From JAWSVE01 sp050633885 (GTDB lineage Bacteria > Pseudomonadota > Gammaproteobacteria > Pseudomonadales > Cellvibrionaceae): a DNA stretch of 64,000 bases. A program made the translations under genes and the position numbers. Below are positions 29,339 through 36,662 of the stretch, one piece after another. Each line of letters starts with the position of its first letter. Position 1 is the stretch's first letter. The stretch spans positions 434,001 through 498,000 of the forward strand of contig JBOEHK010000001.1 of assembly GCA_050633885.1 (NCBI GenBank), in the 5' to 3' direction. The notes beneath the pieces are model-generated. The model saw only the letters and a program-made list of their open reading frames with translations. It had not been told where the DNA came from and made no database searches.

Positions 29339-30310
29339 ATGCTTAAACTCCGCTTCAAGAATAATAAACTCAATGCGGTGTGGCTTGTAGAACCGAAAGT
29401 GACCATTGGTCGCTCAGCGAGTAACGATTTAGTGCTTGATAATGTCAGTATTGCTGATAAACATGCAGAAATTTTAGTCACGCACGAGAAGTTAGTGCTT
29501 GTGAATTTAACCGGAGAAAAGAATGTTTTTCTCAATGAAAGACCGATCGAATCAAAAGCACCTGTCAGAATTAATGATCAAATTATCATCGGCGATATTC
29601 AGTTAGAAGTCGCAGATCCGAAACAAGAGCGCCCCACGGCTCGTAAGAAGCCAGCACCTCGTCCAAGTAGTACGGGTTGGGCCTTAAAAGCAAATAGTTC
29701 AGCATTATCCAACCGTGTCTTCCCGCTTCAGCAAAATACCGTCATAGGCCGATCTAATGAGTGTGATATTACGTTAGCAGCTGCGCATTTATCACGCCGC
29801 CATGTGCAGCTAACGTTGCAAGATGGTGTATTGTTTGTGAAAGATTTAGGTTCAGCCAATGGTACTTACTTAAATGGGGCTCGAATCACTGAAGGTCGTG
29901 TTATGCGTGGTGATGAACTGAGATTTGATACTTTGAGTTTTGGTGTCATAGGCCCGACTCAAGATTTAGACAAAACGACTGTTAGGCATTCCTCATCGCC
30001 ATTGATTCCTGAGCAAGCGAATACTGCGAATACAAAATCAACGGGATCACACAAAGTATCTTCAAGCAAAACTTCTGGTGGAAAACCAAAACGCCCGGCA
30101 AGTAACCGAGGCGATGTAAATCAATCAAAACAAGCTGCTGCGAAAAAGTTTTCTGACGCTTCGGTGCAGCACAAGCAAAATGCAACGAATGATATTGATT
30201 TCGATGATTATGAAGAACCAAAGATTATCAGAAATGTTTTGATTGGAGTTTCGTTAGTGGCTTTAGTGGTTGCGGCGGTAGCTTATCAGCAGGGTTATCT
30301 TTCTTTTTAA
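29339..30310 (+). CDS. Double-FHA-domain membrane protein
   Basis: Phosphothreonine-reading protein, about 323 aa from the chosen start. FHA1 (about 2-95) has GRS at 24-26 and SIADKH. FHA2 (about 115-205) has GRS at 137-139, SRRH at 152-155 and NGT at 174-176, the canonical phosphopeptide pocket. A basic Ser/Lys/Ala-rich linker leads to a C-terminal membrane helix (about 300-320). The frame opens at ATG 29273, but ATG 29339 has GAGG with a 7-base spacer and gives a normal FHA N-terminus. It is divergent from the phosphatase-kinase pair and is a likely target or scaffold of that kinase. Confidence 0.9.
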   Translation: MLKLRFKNNKLNAVWLVEPKVTIGRSASNDLVLDNVSIADKHAEILVTHEKLVLVNLTGEKNVFLNERPIESKAPVRINDQIIIGDIQLEVADPKQERPTARKKPAPRPSSTGWALKANSSALSNRVFPLQQNTVIGRSNECDITLAAAHLSRRHVQLTLQDGVLFVKDLGSANGTYLNGARITEGRVMRGDELRFDTLSFGVIGPTQDLDKTTVRHSSSPLIPEQANTANTKSTGSHKVSSSKTSGGKPKRPASNRGDVNQSKQAAAKKFSDASVQHKQNATNDIDFDDYEEPKIIRNVLIGVSLVALVVAAVAYQQGYLSF

Positions 30311-30491
30311 TCTTATTCTTTACAACTATTGAATATCCAGAATACTCACGAATCTTTTCAATGGTGTACGATCACATAGACTTTATGTGATCGATATCTC
30401 TTATCGATGTAAATCCTTCAAGTTAATATTTTTTTTGCCGATAGTGTTATTAGAAATTTAATCATAACGCTATGGATGACGAGAAAATATT

Positions 30492-32039
30492 ATGCATGTT
30501 TCGCACTCTTTACCTTCACCGCATTGCTATAAAAATGCCTTACCAACTGTACCTGAAAACACGGCTCCACCAAAGGCAATACCCGAAAGTACTCAATTGG
30601 AATTGAGAAGAGAGCGCAGTGAATATAGTAGTGAATCAAGAACACAAGTGGTGGGCGAGAACAGCATCCAGATTTCAGACGTGTCGGTCAAGCATACTTA
30701 TGAAAGACTTTCATTTCGTTCATCAGAAAATAGTTCAGGAAATAGTTCAGCCGTAAATACAAAGGCTACGAAGTCCGCGGAGATAACAGGTAACTCTGTG
30801 AGTGGTGTTAGTTCAACTAATAACCCTGTAGTGAATGACACTGCGAATACAATTTTAGGTTTCATTGAAGATCGAATACTAAAAGACAGAGCAGAGGGAG
30901 CGTCACAGGAGGATATTGAAAGTCGCCTTCAAGCAGGATTAGACGGATTTAAAAAGGGTTTTGCTGAAGCTAAGGAGCAGCTCGAAGCGTTAGGGATGTT
31001 GAGTGGTGACAATAATGTAGTCGCTGATAAAATAAACGATACCTATGAGCGAGTTGTTTCAGGTATCGAAAATTTTCGGCATCATATTATAAGCACTCAT
31101 GAGGCAGAAAATGTCGCCACTGATACGGCAGAAGAGGTGATAAGTAAATCACCAGCTAATGAACCAGTAGGAAGTGATCTACCGGTATCGCCAGATCACT
31201 CATTAAATACCTCATCAAAAGCCTCTGTGATTAATACATTTCATCAAGGGAATGTATTTAATCGATCGACAGAAAATAGCGCCAAACTTTCTTCATTTAA
31301 CACCGTGGAAAATAAATCAGAGGCCTCTATTGAAACAGATGTGTCGTTAATGGAGTCGTTTCGTAAGACATCCAATTTATCAGGTGTCGATAGCTTGCCA
31401 AATGCAATACATCGGCAACATGGCGTTCAAAATAGTTTTTCTTTTCAAGTAGAAACTGCCGATGGCGATAAAGTGACTATCACTGCGGAAACCACAGACG
31501 CATCGGCGGGACAATATTATCAAATGAATACATTGTTTGGTCAGAATGACAGTCTTGGTCGATATGTTGATCAAGATAGCCATTTTTCAATGAATATTGA
31601 GGGTGAACTTGATGAAGATGAATTGAATGCACTGGGTGATTTACTGAATAAGGTTGAAAATTTATCAATCAATTTCTTTGAAGGTGATTTAGATTTAGCA
31701 TTTAATCAAGCCACAAGCCTTGGCTATGACGCAAATGAGATCGTGGGCTTTTCACTAAATCTAAAACACACAGAAATTGAAAAAGTCAGGTCGTCATATC
31801 AGGAATTTCTGCCGGATGGAGAGGCAATTCAGCCTGTGAGCCTTGTTGATCAGCTTCAACCTGTTGGTCTTTTTGCTAAAGACTTAATGGACGCTGCTCA
31901 AATTGCATCAACATTTAAAGAGTCGCATTCTCTTATCGTTGAGCTAGCATCACACTTTGAAAAACAACACGAAAAAGACAATTCTTTTGAAGATCGCTTT
32001 TCCTCATTTGTGAAAGACTTATTGGGTAGTGAGGTTTAG
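30492..32039 (+). CDS. DUF5610 domain protein
   Basis: A 515-aa protein of unknown function. The N-terminal 110 residues are Ser/Asn/Thr-rich and probably disordered. The segment at about 110-205 (ILGFIEDRILKDRAEGASQ, then SRLQAGLDGFKKGFAEAKEQL) matches the DUF5610 helical domain. A second Ser/Thr-rich spacer (205-310) precedes a C-terminal region with an alternating beta pattern (SFSFQVETADGDKVTITAET) and a helical end (NLSINFFEGDLDLAF). There is no signal peptide or membrane segment. It follows the FHA gene on the same strand after 180 bases, so a link to that signalling set is possible but unproven. The high Ser/Thr content would offer kinase targets. Confidence 0.72.
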   Translation: MHVSHSLPSPHCYKNALPTVPENTAPPKAIPESTQLELRRERSEYSSESRTQVVGENSIQISDVSVKHTYERLSFRSSENSSGNSSAVNTKATKSAEITGNSVSGVSSTNNPVVNDTANTILGFIEDRILKDRAEGASQEDIESRLQAGLDGFKKGFAEAKEQLEALGMLSGDNNVVADKINDTYERVVSGIENFRHHIISTHEAENVATDTAEEVISKSPANEPVGSDLPVSPDHSLNTSSKASVINTFHQGNVFNRSTENSAKLSSFNTVENKSEASIETDVSLMESFRKTSNLSGVDSLPNAIHRQHGVQNSFSFQVETADGDKVTITAETTDASAGQYYQMNTLFGQNDSLGRYVDQDSHFSMNIEGELDEDELNALGDLLNKVENLSINFFEGDLDLAFNQATSLGYDANEIVGFSLNLKHTEIEKVRSSYQEFLPDGEAIQPVSLVDQLQPVGLFAKDLMDAAQIASTFKESHSLIVELASHFEKQHEKDNSFEDRFSSFVKDLLGSEV

Positions 32040-32131
32040 TGTAATTCGGTTGTTTGGTTATCTGTGGAAGTTGTCAATGTCTTTTGCTATCTTGTCGACG
32101 TTTAATAACAACCACTTGAACTCTTCTCTTT

Positions 32132-32395
32132 ATGAAAAAAGTTATTCTCTTTTCGACGCTCGGCTGTCATCTTTGTGATAAGGCTAAAAGTCTTGTCTTT
32201 CCAATTGCCTCTCAATTAAATTATCAAGTTGAAGAAATTGATATTGCTGATTCGGAGCGATTGGTCGAGCGTTATGGTGTCTCGATACCCGTTTTAGGCC
32301 TGTTGGAAGAGGGTAAATCAATGATAGATGGAAGTGTAAAAGAAATGTTTTGGCCGTTTGATGCTGACCAAATCACTTCTTTTTTAATGGATTAA
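32132..32395 (+). CDS. Glutaredoxin-family small thiol protein
   Basis: An 87-aa thioredoxin-fold protein. Redox motif CHLC lies right after the first strand (C12, C15), and a cis-proline is in the SIPVL strand as in glutaredoxins. The match is to the small glutaredoxin-like family formerly called DUF836 (PF05768). These act as thiol-disulfide or glutathione-linked reductants; the substrate is unknown. It starts 93 bases after the DUF5610 gene and converges on slt. Confidence 0.82.
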   Translation: MKKVILFSTLGCHLCDKAKSLVFPIASQLNYQVEEIDIADSERLVERYGVSIPVLGLLEEGKSMIDGSVKEMFWPFDADQITSFLMD

Positions 32396-32413
32396 TATCG
32401 AGCTACTATTTTT

Positions 32414-34492
32414 TTACAAACCCAAGTAAGGTGGTTGGGCTTCCTTTTTTGTTAGTAAAGATGTTTCCTGCCCCATGCGATAACCGTAAATGACAGAGAA
32501 AGATAAAACATTTTGGACATAACCCCGAGTTTCTCTGAAGGGGATTGTTTCAATCCACACATCATAAGGCATTTCAGGCCCACTATTTTTAAGCCATCGC
32601 TTCACACGACTTGGGCCAGCATTATAAGCGGCGGCGGCAAGAATTCTATTACCATTAAACTGTTGAAGTAGCTCATCTAAGTAACGACTACCTAAATTAA
32701 TATTGTGGCTCGGTTTAACGAGATCACGTGTTGTGTGTCTGACGCCGATTTTCTTCGCTGTTTGTTTGGCTGTCGCTGGCATTAATTGCATTAACCCCAT
32801 CGCACCTGCAGGCGAACGAGCGTCTGCAGCAAAAGCGCTTTCTTGTCGAGCAATGGCGAATAGCAAAGTGGGATCAATTTTAGTTTTCTTTGCCGCTACT
32901 CTCATTTCTTGTTCGTACGCTAGTGGAAAACGAAGCTGCAAATCATCCCAATGTCTTGCTTGGATTAACGATTGAATACTTTTCTTGTGCCAACCCCATT
33001 GCTCAGCTAATTGCCCAGCGGCTAAAAGTTCTGTCTTTTCTAAATGTCTAGTGGCATACCACCATTCTCTTCGAGCATTGCGGAGACTACCTAGTACTAA
33101 TAATTCTCTCGCACGTAACATGCTAGGTTGGTTGGCGACTTTTAAAAGCAGTGCATTAGGGGACGCGACGGGGCGATCAACTAATGTGTATTCGCGCCCC
33201 AATTTATCAGCGGACATAAAACCGTAAAAACTTCGTGTCAAGGCTAGGCTGGCGTAAATCGTTTCAGGATTCGGGTAGTTGGGATCGCTAATATTTAGCT
33301 CTTCCATGGTTCGAGCTCGCCAATACAACCATCGTTGTGAATTTTGTTCTGCCTGATCAAAGAGTGAGAGTGTTTTGTAGAGACGCTTCCAATCTTGGGT
33401 TTTGAGTGCATCGCGTGCCAGCCAGTCGGTGAGTTCTTTATTCGCGACTTTACTCGTTTTTGCGAGTAATTTTTCAGCTTCGTCTAAATGACCCTTTTTC
33501 GCCAGTTGGGTGATTAAATATTCTCGCGTTTTATCTCTTTCTTCTGACGGCAAATAATGGCTAGCGTTATAACTTTCCCATTGGATAAGCGCTTTTTCGG
33601 GTGAGCGTCGAGCGTATCGTTTAATACCATGCAAAATAATCTCATGCATCTCTGGTGATTGTTGATTAAAGCGATGAGAATTTTTTAACTTCTCTGGGTT
33701 TCTATCGACCTCTAAATACAGTGTCGCCAGTTTTTGCATCGCAGGAGGCATTTTTTTTGTGACATACTGAGCAAGAGAGCGATTTTTTGCACCGATTGCT
33801 TTGCTAAATCTTTGCCACGCTATTTGGGGCGTTAAATAGCCTTGAGTCATCCACTGTTTAAAAATCGGATCGCAGGCATTGGGTTGTGATCGGCCAACAT
33901 TCCATAGTGGCTCTACTTTTTCTAAAGCTGTTTTATCGCCGGTGTTGACTTTAGAGCGAAGGTAATAACAACTTAACTCTGCATTATTTTTTCCAATAGA
34001 TGTACTCTCGTAATACGTTTGGTAGTCGTGCCAGTGTCTACGTTTGGCTAGTTTTAGCAGCCATTTTCTCGCGAGTTGATCACCTAGTGCAGAATTTTCG
34101 TTGTCATCTAAAAATGTATCGATATCTTGATAAGGTAAGGAGGAGAGGCGTCGTTTTAACTCGGAATATTCAGCGTATGGTTTAAGTGGGTAGCCATCTA
34201 ATTTGGCTAATGATTTTTTAAAGTCACTTTTTCGGCCACTGTTCAGAGCGTCCATTGCTTTGGTGTATTCAATGCGTTGAGATTGTAGAGAGCTGCTGGG
34301 AAGCTTAGCAATAAGAGCGGCACTATTTATTATTTCTGATGGAGTTTCTATATCATTATCATTTTCGTTTTGTGATGAGACGTTTTGGGATGAGACAATA
34401 TTTGATACAGTGAACAGGGCAGCGCCGAAGAAAAAAGCACGGAATGCTTTAGCTATATGTTGATTTGTTGGCCTGATAAACATCCTTTTCAT
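32414..34492 (-). CDS. slt: Soluble lytic murein transglycosylase
   Basis: Periplasmic enzyme that cleaves peptidoglycan glycan strands, releasing 1,6-anhydro-muropeptides. 692 aa. Signal peptide about 14-35 (AFFFGAALFTVSNIVSSQ). A long superhelical alpha domain (about 60-520) has the ring-forming repeats of Slt70. The C-terminal SLT domain has catalytic Glu551 in ARQESAF, then GAMGLMQLMPATA and AAYNAGPSRVKRW. All diagnostic motifs are present. It is a single gene on the minus strand. The muropeptides it makes feed the recycling route that includes NagZ (42298). Confidence 0.95.
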   Translation of the reverse strand: MKRMFIRPTNQHIAKAFRAFFFGAALFTVSNIVSSQNVSSQNENDNDIETPSEIINSAALIAKLPSSSLQSQRIEYTKAMDALNSGRKSDFKKSLAKLDGYPLKPYAEYSELKRRLSSLPYQDIDTFLDDNENSALGDQLARKWLLKLAKRRHWHDYQTYYESTSIGKNNAELSCYYLRSKVNTGDKTALEKVEPLWNVGRSQPNACDPIFKQWMTQGYLTPQIAWQRFSKAIGAKNRSLAQYVTKKMPPAMQKLATLYLEVDRNPEKLKNSHRFNQQSPEMHEIILHGIKRYARRSPEKALIQWESYNASHYLPSEERDKTREYLITQLAKKGHLDEAEKLLAKTSKVANKELTDWLARDALKTQDWKRLYKTLSLFDQAEQNSQRWLYWRARTMEELNISDPNYPNPETIYASLALTRSFYGFMSADKLGREYTLVDRPVASPNALLLKVANQPSMLRARELLVLGSLRNARREWWYATRHLEKTELLAAGQLAEQWGWHKKSIQSLIQARHWDDLQLRFPLAYEQEMRVAAKKTKIDPTLLFAIARQESAFAADARSPAGAMGLMQLMPATAKQTAKKIGVRHTTRDLVKPSHNINLGSRYLDELLQQFNGNRILAAAAYNAGPSRVKRWLKNSGPEMPYDVWIETIPFRETRGYVQNVLSFSVIYGYRMGQETSLLTKKEAQPPYLGL

Positions 34493-34927
34493 ATACCTTT
34501 TTGTTATCGAAAAATAATTATTTATCCAGCATAGCTGAATTATTTTTTGGCAAATCTGCTATTTAGTCTAGCTAATTTTTTGTGTCTTGAGTGGATAAAT
34601 CAAAACGTAAATGACGACTGGTTGCTCAGTCAACATCACACACAGATTATCATTTTCTTGTGATCTATTTCACGCTTATTTTATGTATTTCGATAACTGG
34701 TTTTAAAGGTTCCCTGAGCTACCAATTGATCTTTGTGTAAGAAAAAAGCGATCAAAATGGTGCAAAAAAGGTAAAATTAACAGTACAGAATAAAATGAAG
34801 CAAAAGGGGGAGGGATGTGACTAAAGGTAACAGTTAAGAGTTATTGGGTAGAAGCCTCTCGATATTTTCGGAGTTTTGAACAAAAGGTACTTATTCAAAA
34901 CTCAATTGCTTACCTATGCAGATTTAT
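34493..34927. other. Intergenic region between slt and universal stress gene
   Basis: About 435 bases. It should hold the slt promoter (minus strand). It also contains the inverted repeat at 34871-34903 just beyond the stress-gene stop. No coding sequence was recognised. Confidence 0.55.
34871..34903. repeat. 10-bp perfect inverted repeat 3' of usp
   Basis: GAGTTTTGAA / TTCAAAACTC with a 13-base spacer, about 25 bases after the stop of the universal stress gene. There is no T tract after it on the minus strand, so it is a stabilising 3' hairpin or operator rather than a clear terminator. Confidence 0.55.
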
Positions 34928-35359
34928 CTATTCAACATGGACTCTAACTGCTAAGACATCTCTTTCTGCACCGTGAAGTACACCGTTAGCGGTTGACCCT
35001 AATAATAAACTAAGGCCTCTACGGCCATGGCTACCTAATACGATTAGGTCAGCATCTTTTTCTCCTGCGAGTCTATGAATTTCACCAGCGGGCTGCCCAA
35101 TAACGACATATTGATTTTCACTTGGAATATTATTCGTACTGGCTAATTTAGCTAATTGGCTTGAAGCTTGTTGTTGAAGTTGACTTTGTACTTCCGTTAA
35201 ATCCATTGGAATATCACCGCCATAAGCATAAGCCAGGGGCTCAATGACATGGACTAACGATATCTTACAGCCATGTGAGATGCCTATCGCTTTGTCAAGA
35301 ATTTGATTGGATTCTTCAGTAAGATCTAGCGCTACAAGGATATGGTTGTACAATGACAT
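34928..35359 (-). CDS. Universal stress protein, UspA family
   Basis: A 143-aa cytoplasmic stress protein. It begins MSLYNHILVALDLTEES, the typical first strand and loop. It carries the ATP-type motif GSHGRRGLSLLLGST (G-2x-G-9x-G-S/T) at about 109-123. It is usually induced on growth arrest or stress. It is a single gene, divergent from the 35595 gene, and the 15-base palindrome at 35447-35461 lies between them. Confidence 0.93.
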   Translation of the reverse strand: MSLYNHILVALDLTEESNQILDKAIGISHGCKISLVHVIEPLAYAYGGDIPMDLTEVQSQLQQQASSQLAKLASTNNIPSENQYVVIGQPAGEIHRLAGEKDADLIVLGSHGRRGLSLLLGSTANGVLHGAERDVLAVRVHVE

Positions 35360-35446
35360 GGTAGTACTCCTAAAGGGTTGATTGTTATTATCGTAGGATT
35401 CTTTTTTAACATAATTGTTTACTGATACCTAGTGCTATTAGACTTC

Positions 35447-35461
35447 TTGAAAGTCTTTCAA
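35447..35461. promoter_or_regulatory. 15-bp palindrome between usp and the 35595 gene
   Basis: TTGAAAG-T-CTTTCAA, perfect with a single central base. It lies 88 bases before the usp start and 134 bases before the divergent gene. Size and place suit a dimeric repressor or activator site; no known regulator was matched. Confidence 0.4.
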
Positions 35462-35594
35462 AACGCTCTTCTACAAAAAGTTGATTTAGATTAACTTCGG
35501 CTGAGTAATTTATTTGTATTTCATTGTTATATAAGCGTTTGTATAGATTAACAACTGTACATTCGAAGTTTTAATTATTTATTTTGGAAAGTGT

Positions 35595-36125
35595 ATGTGG
35601 GTGTTTGTTGGCATTATTGTATTAGTTATCGCGTTAGGCGCCGGACCGATTATGTGGATACGGCCAACACCGAGGCAAAAACAAATCGCGAGTTACCGGC
35701 AACGTGCCGCTGAAATTGGTTTGAGAGTTAAGCTAGTGCCGTTAAAAAGTATCGGTATTTCTCAAGAGTTATTAAGCGTTAAAGATGGCCTACCTTTTTA
35801 CGGAGTATGTTGGGATCTAACCAACGATACAGAAAAAGAGTTTGCGACAACGCTTGCCCATGGAAGTTGGTGTTTAAGAAAAGAAGGTTATGAACATGAG
35901 GGGCATTTTATGGGGGTTTGGGATTGGTCTACAGAAAGAAAATCAACTCCAGAATCCTATGTAGCGCTCAGAGAATTCGTAGCAGCACTTCCGGATGATG
36001 TCATTGCTTGCGAGTGTACTGGGCAGGGAGTAGGGCTTGGTTGGCTAGAAAAAGGAAAGGTGTCTCGAGTTGATGAGCTGTCAGACTTACTACAGAAATT
36101 TCGCCAAATTTGTGTGGATCAATAA
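35595..36125 (+). CDS. Conserved membrane-anchored protein of unknown function
   Basis: A 176-aa protein: one N-terminal helix (about 2-23, VFVGIIVLVIALGAGPIMWI), then a basic stretch RPTPRQKQIASYRQRAAEIGL, then a globular cytoplasmic domain (about 45-176). It sits upstream of topA, where pseudomonads have a similar membrane-anchored unknown. This topology is sometimes labelled YajC-like, but no YajC signature is seen. Function is unknown. The conserved position near topA and the lexA cluster is the main clue. Confidence 0.7.
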   Translation: MWVFVGIIVLVIALGAGPIMWIRPTPRQKQIASYRQRAAEIGLRVKLVPLKSIGISQELLSVKDGLPFYGVCWDLTNDTEKEFATTLAHGSWCLRKEGYEHEGHFMGVWDWSTERKSTPESYVALREFVAALPDDVIACECTGQGVGLGWLEKGKVSRVDELSDLLQKFRQICVDQ

Positions 36126-36662
36126 AATCTCAGTAAATCGATCGTTTTTTGTACGCTTTTTAACCGGTCGGTTTTCAATATGCTTTCAAAAAAATTCAAT
36201 AATCCTTTTCTGGATGTTTAAGCTCGTTTTTAACAGCGTTTAATCTAGCATTTATTTTTTGTTGATCTTAAAATAATCTTAATAATATCAATTGGTTAGG
36301 TGCATTATTTTTGATGTGCATCTCTTTTAGTTGCTCGGCTCTATTTGTGCGTTATCAACTGTCGCTTGCATCCCCATTTATGTGAACTAGCCTTTCAACT
36401 TATTTAATTTAACTTGACCGCAAAAAAATCAGCCTATATATATGCCCTCCCAAATAGAGAAAATTGACTGTTTATGCTAGAAGTGTATAAAAAATGAGTT
36501 TTCTGGGTGATTTTTAAGCTTGTTGGCGAATTGAAGCCCTTTGGCAAAAGCTGAGTGGATCATTAACGCATACTGAATTACTTGAATATTCGCTATATAT
36601 AAAATAACTGCTTAATAACGCAATAAAATAAATAACCATATAAAAGAAGAAAGAAGGACGGC
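36126..36662. other. Long intergenic region upstream of topA
   Basis: About 540 bases, very AT-rich, with runs of A and T. It contains the candidate promoter at 36464-36491. An AT-rich supercoiling-sensitive leader would be natural for a topoisomerase gene. No coding sequence was recognised. Confidence 0.55.
36464..36491 (+). promoter_or_regulatory. Candidate sigma70 promoter for topA
   Basis: TTGACT at 36464-36469 and TATAAA at 36486-36491 with a 16-base spacer, about 170 bases before the topA start. Confidence 0.4.

Noticed and set aside
25384..30310. Type VI secretion locus
   Set aside because: Kinase, PP2C and FHA proteins match only the regulatory part; no tss structural gene (sheath, Hcp, VgrG, ClpV, IcmF) is in the window.
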